DNA of 52,832 nucleotides from assembly GCA_030529995.1 (NCBI GenBank), contig JAUMVT010000008.1:6871-59702 (forward strand). Direction: 5' to 3'. The notes under the pieces are model-generated. The model had not been told where the DNA came from. It was given only the letters and a program-made list of their open reading frames with translations, and made no database searches. The DNA comes from Clostridia bacterium. GTDB taxonomy: Bacteria; Bacillota; Clostridia; Christensenellales; Aristaeellaceae. The position numbers were made by a program, and so were the translations under genes. Positions 38,686-47,458 of the stretch are shown piece after piece; the stretch's first letter is position 1, and every line of letters starts with the position of its first letter.

Positions 38686-40467
38686 ATGAAGAAGGTTCTC
38701 TCTCTGATCCTTGCCGCCTGCATGATGGCAACCATGCTGGTGCTGCCTGCTTTTGCAGACACCACCTACACCGGCGTGGGCGACGGCAAGAACGGCACCG
38801 GTTCCATCGAAGTCTCTGTAACCCTGAACGACGCCAAGGAAATCGTGGCGGTGGAAGTGACCAAGAACGACGACGACGCCGGGGTCAGCGATCCCGCCGT
38901 GGCGGAAATGCCCGGCAAGATTGTGGATGCCAACAGCCTGAATGTGGACACCGTGGCCGGTGCTACCCTGACCAGCAAGGGCATTCTGGCGGCTGTGGAA
39001 GCCGCACTGGTCAGCGCCGGTGTGAATCCCGATGATTACAAGGCTGCTGCCGACGTGGCTGAAGTGACCAAGACCCCTGTGGAAGAGACCACCGACGTGC
39101 TGGTCATCGGCGCAGGCATGGCCGGCCTCACCTCTGCCCTGGCTGCCAAGCAGAACGGCGCCAACGTGGTGGTCATCGATAAGATGTCCGCTGCCGGCGG
39201 CACCACCAACCTGGCCGGCGGCATTCTGGTGTGCGTAGGCTCCGAGCTGTTCGCCAACAACCGGCTGGACAGCGACAATCTGGAGTCCGTTATGGCTTAC
39301 TGGCACACCAAGATGGCTTCCTCCGGCGTAGACAGCGGCTATCCGGACTATGACCGTCTGGAGAGCGTTGTGGCTGAAACCGGCAAGACCGTTGACTGGC
39401 TGGTGGAAAGCGGCGTGGAATTCTCCTCTGAGCCCTATGCGGCTTCCACCACTTATCCCATGGCACTGGCCAACGGCGGTGGCGCAGGCCTGATCAGCAT
39501 GCTGGTGAAGGTGTGCACCAATGCAGGGGTTGACCTGCGGCTGAACACCACCGGCGTATCTCTGGTGACGGATGACACCGGCGCTGTGGTCGGCGCCGTG
39601 GCTGAAACGGAAGATTCCGAAATCACCTTCCATGCCAAGAGCGTGGTGCTGGCCACCGGCGGCATCTCCCAGAATGAGGAGCTGGTGGAGAAGTACAGCC
39701 CCAAGCTCCACCGTGCAGGCCTGATTCCTGCCAGCGCCGTAAGCCACACCGGCGACGGCTTCCTGATGGCACTGGCTGTGGGCGCAGGCACCTTTGACGT
39801 GTTCTCCACCCCTCTGTATGCCACCACTGTGGATCCTGAACTGTCTGCCCTGACGGATACCTCCGCCATCACCATCTACAGCCAGCTGGGCGTGAACGCC
39901 AACGGCGAACGCTTCGGCAACGAGGCGGTCAGCGCCGGCTGGGATACTCTGGACATGACCGCTTCCGATATGATTCAGGACGGCAATGCTCCCTTCTGGT
40001 ACGTGTTTGACTCCTCCAACGCAGACGTTGTGGCTGCCCTGGAAGCAGGGGTGGAAAGCGGCGTTGTGGCCAAGGGCGAAACCGCCGAGGAGCTGGCCCT
40101 GAACATGCACGTGTACACCAAGAACTTCGTGGCTACCTTCGACGCTTACAATGCTGCGGCTGCTGCTGGCACGGATGAAGAATACGGCAAGGATGCCATG
40201 TTCCTCACCGCCCTGACCACCGCTCCCTTCTATGCCGTGAAGGTTTATCCCACCACCTTCGGCTCTGCCGGCGGCGTCACCACCACGGATCAGGGTCGTG
40301 TCACCCGTCAGGACGGCACGGTGATCTCCGGCCTGTACGCAGCAGGTGAAATGAGCAACCGTTACTATTACAACGAGAACTACATTCTGGCTGCTTCTCT
40401 GGGTCTGTACTCTACCATGGGTCACCGCACCGGCACCGCCGCTGCTCAGGACGCACTGGCAAAGTAA
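38686..40467 (+). CDS. Secreted FMN/FAD flavoprotein reductase with divergent active site
   Basis: A 593-residue exported protein. Signal peptide MKKVLSLILAACMMATMLVL with cleavage after AFA; one FMN_bind domain (about 25-110) with flavinylation motif AGATLTS; then an FAD_binding_2 reductase domain (VLVIGAGMAGLTSALAAKQ, HTGDGFLMALAVGAG, GLYAAGEMSNRYYYNENYI). Unlike the flavoprotein at 33125, the NRLGGNA and HHTMGG substrate motifs of fumarate reductases are replaced, so the electron acceptor is probably not a dicarboxylate. AAGGAG lies upstream of the ATG at 38686. Monocistronic. No ApbE flavin transferase is in the window; it must be supplied elsewhere. Confidence 0.9.
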   Translation: MKKVLSLILAACMMATMLVLPAFADTTYTGVGDGKNGTGSIEVSVTLNDAKEIVAVEVTKNDDDAGVSDPAVAEMPGKIVDANSLNVDTVAGATLTSKGILAAVEAALVSAGVNPDDYKAAADVAEVTKTPVEETTDVLVIGAGMAGLTSALAAKQNGANVVVIDKMSAAGGTTNLAGGILVCVGSELFANNRLDSDNLESVMAYWHTKMASSGVDSGYPDYDRLESVVAETGKTVDWLVESGVEFSSEPYAASTTYPMALANGGGAGLISMLVKVCTNAGVDLRLNTTGVSLVTDDTGAVVGAVAETEDSEITFHAKSVVLATGGISQNEELVEKYSPKLHRAGLIPASAVSHTGDGFLMALAVGAGTFDVFSTPLYATTVDPELSALTDTSAITIYSQLGVNANGERFGNEAVSAGWDTLDMTASDMIQDGNAPFWYVFDSSNADVVAALEAGVESGVVAKGETAEELALNMHVYTKNFVATFDAYNAAAAAGTDEEYGKDAMFLTALTTAPFYAVKVYPTTFGSAGGVTTTDQGRVTRQDGTVISGLYAAGEMSNRYYYNENYILAASLGLYSTMGHRTGTAAAQDALAK

Positions 40468-40485
40468 TCCCACTGAACGGAACAC

Positions 40486-40531
40486 AAAAAGAGACCGGAA
40501 TGCCCTGCAATATGGGCGTTCCGGTCTTTTT
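40486..40531. terminator. Bidirectional terminator between convergent genes
   Basis: AGACCGGAATGCCC pairs with GGGCGTTCCGGTCT, with A5 before and T5 after, so it serves both the flavoprotein (plus) and the NAGPA-like gene (minus). Confidence 0.93.
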
Positions 40532-40545
40532 CCATGTGTCTGTGT

Positions 40546-41415
40546 TTATTCTCCCTGCAATTCGGCAATGGCCAGAATGTCCGCATCCCGGCTGTTGTTG
40601 CCGAAGATGGTTTTCAGGGAACCGGCAGCATTGGTTCGCATGAGCAGGGCGGAGGAAGGACCACCGTCCAGGTCGTAGGCCCACTGGGGATGAATCTCCT
40701 GCAGCAGGAAATCCACGCAGTCCACCAGCGTCAGCCCGGCGTTGGTTTTGTTGGTCACGGTGAGCAGGAAGTAATTGTGCTCATCCATCTTCCCGATGAT
40801 GGTGCGGATGGCCTTCCGGTTGGCAAAGGTCCAGTCCGTGTCCAGAATGGAGACACCGTCCTGAATCAGGGGGCACCGCTCATAGAAGGACCAGGTCTGA
40901 GTAGGGGACTGAGCCAGCACATCCTCCGGGTCGTCTCCTACGTGCATGTGGAGTCCGTCCGCCTGCAGGGTCAGCCCGTAAAAGGGCACGCCGGCCAAAT
41001 TGCGGAACACTTCTCCGTTGGTGATGGTCAGGCTGCCCAGCGGGGTGTAATAGTAGTCGGCACTGGTGCCCGGATAGTTATCCGGAATTTCGGGGAACAC
41101 GGGGCTGACATAGCCGCTGCCGTTCACCACCAGCATGGGGGTAACGTTCAGCTTCTTGGCAATGTCCGAGGGGTAGGACAGATCCTTTTCCCAGTTGGCA
41201 GTAGCCTTGTAAATCTGCTCCCCGGGGGAAAGCATCCATACCTTGGTCAGGTAGCACCGGGCATCCTCCCAGTCAAAGGATTCCATGGAAATGTCCAGGC
41301 TGTCCGAGGTGTAGGTGCGGATCACCTTTCCGCTGAAGGTGTAGGGCATCTCCTCCGCCAGGGCGGAAGAGCACAGGGCGAAAACCGCAAGCAGTGCGGC
41401 AATGATGCGTTTCAT
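40546..41415 (-). CDS. Secreted phosphodiester glycosidase (NAGPA)-domain protein
   Basis: A 289-residue exported protein: signal peptide MKRIIAALLAVFALCSSALA, then a domain of the family shared with the mammalian mannose-6-phosphate uncovering enzyme and bacterial exopolysaccharide proteins. Landmarks are MLVVNGSGYVSPVF (N-G-x-Y/F type), YTPLGSLTITNGEVF, FYERCPLIQDG, and DLDGGPSSALL near the C-terminus (L-D-G-G-x-S-S motif), ending RDADILAIAEL. ATG at 41415 with GGAGGG upstream. It likely cleaves or modifies a phosphodiester-linked cell-surface glycan. Confidence 0.88.
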   Translation of the reverse strand: MKRIIAALLAVFALCSSALAEEMPYTFSGKVIRTYTSDSLDISMESFDWEDARCYLTKVWMLSPGEQIYKATANWEKDLSYPSDIAKKLNVTPMLVVNGSGYVSPVFPEIPDNYPGTSADYYYTPLGSLTITNGEVFRNLAGVPFYGLTLQADGLHMHVGDDPEDVLAQSPTQTWSFYERCPLIQDGVSILDTDWTFANRKAIRTIIGKMDEHNYFLLTVTNKTNAGLTLVDCVDFLLQEIHPQWAYDLDGGPSSALLMRTNAAGSLKTIFGNNSRDADILAIAELQGE

Positions 41416-41435
41416 GGCAAATCCCTCCTGAGGGG

Positions 41436-41464
41436 AGTATAACACAGCGGGGGAGGAAAGACAA
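41436..41464 (-). promoter_or_regulatory. Promoter of the NAGPA-domain gene
   Basis: Minus strand TTGTCT (41459-41464), 17-bp spacer, TATACT (41436-41441) with an upstream TG, 20 bp from the start codon. Confidence 0.8.
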
Positions 41465-41534
41465 TCGGGGGGAGAGAGGGTGAAGGGTGGAGCAAGAAGA
41501 CGATTGCTCAGACCGTCAACAAACCCAGGGCGGC

Positions 41535-41646
41535 GTCGGAGGGTTCGCAAGCAATGATTCCGCTATTTGCAATGATAGATTTTTACAGCTGGTTTTCGGG
41601 TGGGCGCGGGAGGAGCTTTTGCCGCAAAAGCCTCCTCCCGCAAATA
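41535..41646 (+). repeat. Truncated modular repeat followed by hairpin repeat B
   Basis: 41535-41552 is the left arm and loop of the first modular hairpin (GTCGGAGGGTT-CGCA-AGC), then it diverges. 41582-41646 is a full repeat B copy: TTTACAGCTGG-TTTTCGGGT, then CGGGAGGAGCTTTTG-CCG-CAAAAGCCTCCTCCCG. The two families adjoin here. Confidence 0.7.
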
Positions 41647-41670
41647 ACCGTTTTTCTTTGCTTCCCCTCC

Positions 41671-41700
41671 TTGCCCCTATATGGTCTGTGGTGCTATAAT
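41671..41700 (+). promoter_or_regulatory. Promoter overlapping the first ATG of the phosphoesterase gene
   Basis: TTGCCC (41671-41676), 18-bp spacer, TATAAT (41695-41700). The ATG at 41699 is embedded in the -10, so a transcript made here would begin after it. Confidence 0.65.
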
Positions 41701-42799
41701 GTTGCCGAAAGTGGGTGATGAATTGGGCAAGAGGAAGAATGCCTACATTTTCGCTCCCGAGCCTAAGCACCACGGACGAACGGCACTGATTTGGGTGCTG
41801 TCGGTTGTGACCGTGCTGGTGCTGGGTGTTTTGGGCATTAATTTTGTGATTAACCATCAGGTTCGGCTGGATTCCTTCCGCCTTACGGTGCAGAATCTGC
41901 CGGAGGATTTGGAAAACTGGTCCATTCTTCACATCAGTGATTTACAGGGGCAGGAGATCGGCTCGGGGCAGAGCGGCATTCAAAGTGCCATTTCCGGCAA
42001 GAGCTACTCCTGCGTTGTCTTCACCGGGGACATGGTGGGCAAGGACGGAGACGTGCAGCCCTTCCTGGATCTGATTGCTCTGCTGCCGGCAAGCACCCCC
42101 AAGTTCCTCATTGCCGGAGACAGTGACCCTTCCGCCCTGGTGGATGCCACCGCCCACGGCAGCTTGTCCGTGTATGCGGACTGGGTCACCAAGGTGCAGC
42201 AGGCCGGCGTGACCGTGCTGGATGAGCCTCTTTCCGTGACCCGGGGCAAGAGCAACATCTGGTTTGTGCCGGAGTATTATTATTCCCTGGATCTGGACAG
42301 CATGGAAACCGCTTATCAGAACCAGCTCAACAGCCTGAATGAATCGACCGCCGGGCTTACCCCGGATGAGGCTGCCCGGAAGCGTGTGGCGGAATATCAA
42401 TTGGAAAAGATCGCCCGCATCCGGGAAATCAAGGAGACCATCACCGCCAAGAATGACGTGCAGATCGCCGTGACCCACGTGCCCGTAACTTCTGTGGAAA
42501 TGGATGAAACCCGTGCAGGCACGTCCTCCGGGGAAGTTTTCTCCATCCAGAATGCGGCGCTGATTCTGGCCGGCCACTTCTGCGGCGGTCAGTGGCGGCT
42601 GCCGGGGGGCGGTGCCATTTATGTCCCGGATTACGGCTGGTGGCCGGAGGATGAAAACCTGCAGGGGCTGAACTATCTCCGGGGTGTGCCCCAGTACATC
42701 AGCCCCGGCCTGGGTGCGTCGGATTATTATCCCTTCCCCGGGCGGCTGTTCAATCAGCCTGCCGTGACCCTGATTTATCTGACAAGTCGAGTAGTGTAA
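41699..42799 (+). CDS. Membrane-anchored metallophosphoesterase-like protein
   Basis: About 366 residues: a short cytoplasmic N-terminus, one membrane span (ALIWVLSVVTVLVLGVLGI), then an extracellular calcineurin-like phosphoesterase domain with ILHISDLQGQ (D-x-x in place of D-x-H), VVFTGDMVGKDGD (G-D), IAGDSDP (usually G-N-H-D/E), VTHVP and ILAGHFCGGQW (G-H-x-H/C). Some metal ligands are therefore changed, notably the G-N-H motif, so activity is uncertain. The start is uncertain: the ATG at 41699 lies in a TATAAT, and GTG 41711 or TTG 41723 are alternatives downstream of the predicted transcript start. Followed 11 bp later by the MATE gene. Confidence 0.82.
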   Translation: MLPKVGDELGKRKNAYIFAPEPKHHGRTALIWVLSVVTVLVLGVLGINFVINHQVRLDSFRLTVQNLPEDLENWSILHISDLQGQEIGSGQSGIQSAISGKSYSCVVFTGDMVGKDGDVQPFLDLIALLPASTPKFLIAGDSDPSALVDATAHGSLSVYADWVTKVQQAGVTVLDEPLSVTRGKSNIWFVPEYYYSLDLDSMETAYQNQLNSLNESTAGLTPDEAARKRVAEYQLEKIARIREIKETITAKNDVQIAVTHVPVTSVEMDETRAGTSSGEVFSIQNAALILAGHFCGGQWRLPGGGAIYVPDYGWWPEDENLQGLNYLRGVPQYISPGLGASDYYPFPGRLFNQPAVTLIYLTSRVV

Positions 42800-42810
42800 G
42801 GAGTATCAAC

Positions 42811-44193
42811 GTGAAACGTACGAAGACTGCCAAGTATGAAATGGATATGACCACCGGCGCCTTGCTGCCCAAGGTGCTCGCTTTTTCCGGTCCTCTGGTG
42901 CTGACCGGCATTCTGCAGCTGCTGTACAACGCGGCAGACGTGGTGGTGGTAGGCCGCTTTACCGGTGCAACGGCACTGGCGGCCGTAGGCTCCACCGGCT
43001 CCCTGATCAACCTGCTGATTAACATCTTCCTGGGGCTGAGCGTGGGCGCCAGCGTGGTCATTGCCCGGAACTACGGCGCCGGGGACGTGAAGCACGTGCA
43101 GGACGGTGTGCACACCTCCATGACCGTGGCTGCCATCAGCGGCGTGGCGGTGGGCATCATCGGCGTGATCTTCGGCCGCCCTCTGCTGGAAATGATGGGC
43201 AGCCCGGAGGACGTGATTGACGAGGCCGCCCTGTACATCCGCATCTACTTTGCCGGCATGCCCTTCAACATGCTGTACACCTTCGGCGCAGCCATTCTCC
43301 GTGCCGTGGGCGATACCCGCCGCCCCCTGTACTACCTGTCCGTGGCAGGGGTCATCAACGTGATCCTGAATCTGGTGCTGGTGATTGTGTTCCACATGGG
43401 CGTGGCCGGTGTGGCCATTGCCACCATCATCAGCCAGGCGGTAAGTATGGTGCTGGTGCTGATCTGCCTCATCCGCTCCGAGGGTGCCATTCACCTGGAT
43501 GTGCGGAAGCTGCGGGTGGATAAGGAGCAGCTGATGCAGATCGCCCGGGTGGGTCTGCCTGCCGGGTTCCAGGGCAGCCTGTTCTCCATCTCCAACGTGC
43601 TGATTCAGTCCTCCATCAACTCCTTCGGCTCCCTGGTGGTGGCCGGCAACTCCGCCGCCTCCAACCTGGAGGGCTTCGTCTATACCTCCATGAACGCCAT
43701 TTATCAGGCGGATCTGACCTTCACCAGCCAGAACATGGGTGCCGGCCAGTATCACCGGGTTCGCCACGGCATGTGGGTATGCCTTGCCACCGTAACGGTG
43801 GTGGGTCTGGGTGTAGGCTTCCTGTTCCTGACCTTCGGCTCTCAGCTGCTGAGCCTGTACAATGAGGATGCCCAGGTGATTGCCTACGGCATGAAGCGCA
43901 TGTCCATCATCCTGCCCACCTACTTCATTTGCGGCCTGATGGATACCATGGTGGGTCAGCTTCGTGGCATCGGCTATTCCATCATGCCCATGATCGTGTC
44001 CCTGACCGGCGCATGCCTGCTGCGGATTGTGTGGATTCTCACCATTTTCGCCGCGGATCCTACCCAGGAAATCCTTTACCTGTCCTATCCCGTGTCCTGG
44101 GCGGCCACCTTCATTGCCCACATGATCTGCTACCTGATTGTTGTGCGGAAGATTCCTCACGAAAACGAGCCGTTGATTATGAAAGAGGCCTGA
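42811..44193 (+). CDS. MATE family efflux transporter
   Basis: A 460-residue, 12-span membrane exporter of the multidrug and toxin extrusion family, driven by Na+ or H+ gradients. Typical segments: ALLPKVLAFSGPLVLTGILQ, YNAADVVVVGRFTGATALAA, FLGLSVGASVVIARNYGAGD, AILRAVGDTRRPLYYL in the first half and the repeated pattern GNSAASNLEGFVYTSMNA, QNMGAGQ in the second. Start is a GTG at 42811 with AAGGAG seven bases upstream. Between the phosphoesterase and a glycosyltransferase (1-bp gap), suggesting an envelope-related operon. The substrate is unknown. Confidence 0.95.
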   Translation: MKRTKTAKYEMDMTTGALLPKVLAFSGPLVLTGILQLLYNAADVVVVGRFTGATALAAVGSTGSLINLLINIFLGLSVGASVVIARNYGAGDVKHVQDGVHTSMTVAAISGVAVGIIGVIFGRPLLEMMGSPEDVIDEAALYIRIYFAGMPFNMLYTFGAAILRAVGDTRRPLYYLSVAGVINVILNLVLVIVFHMGVAGVAIATIISQAVSMVLVLICLIRSEGAIHLDVRKLRVDKEQLMQIARVGLPAGFQGSLFSISNVLIQSSINSFGSLVVAGNSAASNLEGFVYTSMNAIYQADLTFTSQNMGAGQYHRVRHGMWVCLATVTVVGLGVGFLFLTFGSQLLSLYNEDAQVIAYGMKRMSIILPTYFICGLMDTMVGQLRGIGYSIMPMIVSLTGACLLRIVWILTIFAADPTQEILYLSYPVSWAATFIAHMICYLIVVRKIPHENEPLIMKEA

Positions 44194-44194
44194 T

Positions 44195-45406
44195 TTGAAA
44201 ATACTGATGGTAAACCGGGTGCTCTACCGCCGCAGCAATGCGGAGAATGAAATGTTCCGCCTGGGGGAAGCATTGCAGGGGATGGGGCATCAGGTTTCCT
44301 TTTTTGCCCTGGATGACCCGAGAAACCTGCCCCTGAAGGACGCCTATGTGATCAAGCATCCCCCCATGAGCAGCGGCCGTGCCCTGCGGGTGTCCCTGTT
44401 TGACCGGGGGGCAAGGGAGCACATGCTGAAGCGGATCATGGCGGATCGGCCTGATCTGGCACTGGTGTGGCAGGTGAACCGTACCCTGACCTACAGCGTG
44501 GTGGATGCCTTGACGGCGGCAGATGTGCCTGTGTGGGTCATGCTCACCGACTTTACCCCCGTGTGCCCTGCCCAGTCCCTTGCCCGGGATGGCAGCGAGT
44601 GCCGCAAGTGTCTGGTGCACCGGAACGCCTGGCCCTGCTTCTTCCACCGCTGTGACGGGGATCGATGGGGGAAGTCCTTTGCCGCCGCGCTGGAATCCCA
44701 GTGGATGCGGCTGAAAAAGCGTTGGGATCTGCCCAACGGGTATCTGGTGCCCAGCGAGTATCATCGGCTGATGATGGAGCGGGGACGATTCACCCATGCC
44801 CCCATCAAGGACGTGGGGATTCCTCTGGCGGAGCAGGCTTTTCTTCCCCAGCAGACCCGGCGAGGGGAATATCTGCTGTACGTGGGCAGGCTGGAGATGC
44901 GCAAGGGGATTGTGACTCTGCTGGACGCCCTGCAGCAGTGCGTTGCCGCCCTGCCCCTGCTGGTGGTGGGGGATGGTCCGGAAATGGAGCGGCTGCGGCA
45001 GATCGTCCGGGAATTCGGGCTGCAAAATCGAGTGAACTTCACCGGGCAGATCGGCAGCGACCCTCTGCGCCGTGCCATGGCCGGGTGCCTGTGCCTGGTG
45101 GTGCCTTCCGAGTGCGAGGAGATCGCCCCCTGGGCGCTGCTGGAGGCGCAAGCCATGGGCAAGCCAGCCATTGTCAGTGACCGAAGCGTGCTGCCGGAGC
45201 GGATCACTTCCGGCAAAAACGGCCTGGTGTTCCGCCACCGTTCCAGCCCGGAATTGGCGCAATGCCTGGACGCCATGGCGGAAATCAGCGATGAGGACTA
45301 CCAATCCATGTGCGTCTGCGCCCGGGAAACCGCCTTGGAACAATATACCCCCGACGTCTTCGCCCACCGTGTGCTGAAAGCAGTCGGCGCAGTGGGGGAG
45401 GAATAA
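44195..45406 (+). CDS. Glycosyltransferase family 4 protein
   Basis: A 403-residue GT-B fold retaining glycosyltransferase, cytoplasmic. N-domain: KILMVNRVLYRRSNAENEMF, with a cysteine-rich insert C-x2-C...C...C around residues 132-150 (SECRKCLVHRNAWPCFFHRC). C-domain: LYVGRLEMRKGIVTLLDAL, LLVVGDGPEMERL, VPSECEEIAPWALLEAQAMG (the E-x7-E donor-binding motif). Start is a TTG at 44195 preceded by AGAGG; the next in-frame ATG would cut the first beta strand. It follows the MATE gene immediately. Likely assembles a cell-surface glycan, for which the PIG-L and NAGPA-like proteins could be processing enzymes (weak inference). Confidence 0.92.
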   Translation: MKILMVNRVLYRRSNAENEMFRLGEALQGMGHQVSFFALDDPRNLPLKDAYVIKHPPMSSGRALRVSLFDRGAREHMLKRIMADRPDLALVWQVNRTLTYSVVDALTAADVPVWVMLTDFTPVCPAQSLARDGSECRKCLVHRNAWPCFFHRCDGDRWGKSFAAALESQWMRLKKRWDLPNGYLVPSEYHRLMMERGRFTHAPIKDVGIPLAEQAFLPQQTRRGEYLLYVGRLEMRKGIVTLLDALQQCVAALPLLVVGDGPEMERLRQIVREFGLQNRVNFTGQIGSDPLRRAMAGCLCLVVPSECEEIAPWALLEAQAMGKPAIVSDRSVLPERITSGKNGLVFRHRSSPELAQCLDAMAEISDEDYQSMCVCARETALEQYTPDVFAHRVLKAVGAVGEE

Positions 45407-45425
45407 AGGTGCCCCCAGCGGGGAT

Positions 45426-45468
45426 AAAAAGAGCTGTGAAAGAATCCCCTTCTTCCACAGCTCTTTTC
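45426..45468. terminator. Bidirectional terminator between GT4 and fbp
   Basis: AAAAGAGCTGTG pairs with CACAGCTCTTTT around a 16-base loop. A-run on one side and T-run on the other serve both convergent genes. Confidence 0.85.
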
Positions 45469-45478
45469 ATTTGCTGAT

Positions 45479-47380
45479 TCATTTTTGCAGGTTAATCAAC
45501 CCGTCCCTGGCTGCCGCGAGCAGTGCCTTCAGGTCTTCCACCCGCTCTGCCAGCCGCTTGCCGTTGTCCGTATCCCGGACATGGAGCCGCTTGGGGTAGG
45601 TGACAAACTCGAAGGACTGGGAATGAATATCCCGCCCGTCGTTCAGCGCTTCTTCAAAGGTGGAGAAGGGCTGGTGGGACATGAGCCGCATGCCGTGGGA
45701 GTTGGCAATCAGGGTGTACCCGGCAATGCCGGTGGTCTTCTGATACGCCCGGCAGAAGCCGCCGTCGATGACGATCAGCCGTCCTCCGGCCTTCAGGGGG
45801 CTTTCCCCCCGAATGACCCGGATGGGGGTGTGACCGTTGATGATCCGGCTGTTTTCACTGTCCAGCCCGAAGGCCATCAAGATGCGCATGCAGTCCTGCT
45901 CGTTGTTGCAGTACACATAGTAAGGATTCCGGGGTTCGTGCCAGGCTTCTTCATCCGGTACGAAGAACCGGGCGAAGGTGGTCACGTGGCGGCCGCACAG
46001 GGGAGAATCATCTCCGCACCACAGGTACCACATGAAATCCAGCGCCTTTTGATCCCCTTCGTAGAAGGCCCGGCGAGCCGTCCGGTCGGCATAGTTCATC
46101 AGTGCCTGGCCGGAAAGATCCTGCCCTTCCAGGTGCTTGGTCAGGAAGCTGCCGTCCTCGTTCATGGGCACACAGCCGTGAAACAGCAGGTTCCCGTTGT
46201 ACCGGCGGTAGATTCTGCCTCGGGTGTACAGGAAGCCGATGTGGCTCCGCAGCCGCAGGCTCTGCCGGAAGGCGTCCTGCAGCCCCTTCATCACCTGCTC
46301 CTCTTCGCCGGTCAGCACATAGGGATCATCCCAGGAGATGGTGGGCAGGCGGCGGTGCTTGATGGGCCAGTCCCTGTCCCCGATGCGCACCGTGCCGGCG
46401 CTCAGGTCGATCTTCTCCAGCAGCAGCCGGTCTTCCATGCCGAACTCCGGGTTCCGGCGGATCAGCTGGCCTTCCAGCTTGAACATCATGATGGTGATGG
46501 CTTCCAGCGCCGCCTGATCCAGCTCCATGTCGGGATAAATCTTTTCCGCAAACAGAGCCAGAGGACGCAGGGGAATGCCGTAGCTGTTTTCCAGAATCTC
46601 CATGTTGTGATACTGGAGACAGTTCCGCACCACTCCGGCCACGCAGGCACCGCTGCCGGAGGCCGCGCCCATCCACAGAATGTCGTGATTGCCCCACTCG
46701 ATATCGATGCTGTAGTGGTTCATCAGGATGTCCATGACGCTGTCCGCCCGGGATCCCCGGTCAAAAATATCTCCCACCACGTGCAGCCGGTCGACGGCCA
46801 GGTATTTAATCAGATCCGTCAGGGCGACAATAAAGTCGTCCCCGCTGCCGATGCTGACCAGTGTATCCAGAATGGATTGATGATACTGGTGCCGGTTGTC
46901 ATCCTCGTCCGTCTGGGCGTGGAGCAGTTCATCCAGAATATTGGCGTAGGCCTCCGGCATGGCTTTGCGAACCTTGGAGCGGGTGTACTTGCTGGACAGC
47001 ATCCGAGCCAGGTACACCAGCCGTCCCAGCTGGGTCTGGTACCACTCCGGGCTCAGCTTGCCTTCCTCCTGCAATAGCTTTAATTTTTCCCGGGGATAAT
47101 AAATCAGTGTGCAAAGCTCGGAAACTTCCAGCCCGGTCATGTTGTCCCCAAGCCACAGGTTCACCTTCTCCCGCACCACGCCGGAGCAGTTGTTCATGAT
47201 GTGACAGAAGGATTCATACTCCCCGTGAATGTCACTCATAAAGTGCTCCGTACCCTTGGGCAGGCTGAGAATGCCGCTCAGATTGATAATTTCTGTGCAC
47301 AGGGCCTGCTCGGTGCGGAACTGCTCCGCCAGCAGACTCAGATACTTCAGCCGTTCCGCCGTCATGCTCTCCACAGGCAT
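45479..47380 (-). CDS. fbp: Class III fructose-1,6-bisphosphatase
   Basis: Gluconeogenic phosphatase releasing phosphate from fructose 1,6-bisphosphate. 633 residues, the Firmicutes-specific class III with a metallophosphoesterase core: FMSDIHGEYESF, VVGDIFDRGSRADSV, IEWGNHDILWMGAA and INGHTPIRVIRGESP supply the metal ligands. A large insert between GNHD and the C-terminal part is normal for this class. GTG 47383 and ATG 47380 are adjacent; the ATG is used, with AAGGAGG just upstream. Own promoter at 47405-47433. Confidence 0.97.
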   Translation of the reverse strand: MPVESMTAERLKYLSLLAEQFRTEQALCTEIINLSGILSLPKGTEHFMSDIHGEYESFCHIMNNCSGVVREKVNLWLGDNMTGLEVSELCTLIYYPREKLKLLQEEGKLSPEWYQTQLGRLVYLARMLSSKYTRSKVRKAMPEAYANILDELLHAQTDEDDNRHQYHQSILDTLVSIGSGDDFIVALTDLIKYLAVDRLHVVGDIFDRGSRADSVMDILMNHYSIDIEWGNHDILWMGAASGSGACVAGVVRNCLQYHNMEILENSYGIPLRPLALFAEKIYPDMELDQAALEAITIMMFKLEGQLIRRNPEFGMEDRLLLEKIDLSAGTVRIGDRDWPIKHRRLPTISWDDPYVLTGEEEQVMKGLQDAFRQSLRLRSHIGFLYTRGRIYRRYNGNLLFHGCVPMNEDGSFLTKHLEGQDLSGQALMNYADRTARRAFYEGDQKALDFMWYLWCGDDSPLCGRHVTTFARFFVPDEEAWHEPRNPYYVYCNNEQDCMRILMAFGLDSENSRIINGHTPIRVIRGESPLKAGGRLIVIDGGFCRAYQKTTGIAGYTLIANSHGMRLMSHQPFSTFEEALNDGRDIHSQSFEFVTYPKRLHVRDTDNGKRLAERVEDLKALLAAARDGLINLQK

Positions 47381-47404
47381 CACCCTCCTTTACTCGGCAA
47401 GAAC

Positions 47405-47433
47405 ATTATACGTTTTTTCGATGAAGGGTGCAA
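47405..47433 (-). promoter_or_regulatory. Promoter of fbp
   Basis: Minus strand TTGCAC (47428-47433), 17-bp spacer, TATAAT (47405-47410), 24 bp from the start codon. Confidence 0.88.
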
Positions 47434-47458
47434 GCAGGGAACGGCTCTTATGCCTGCT

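Noticed and set aside
38680-40485. Minus-strand open frame covering the second flavoprotein gene
   Set aside because: Antisense to a well-supported plus-strand gene with signal peptide and flavin motifs.
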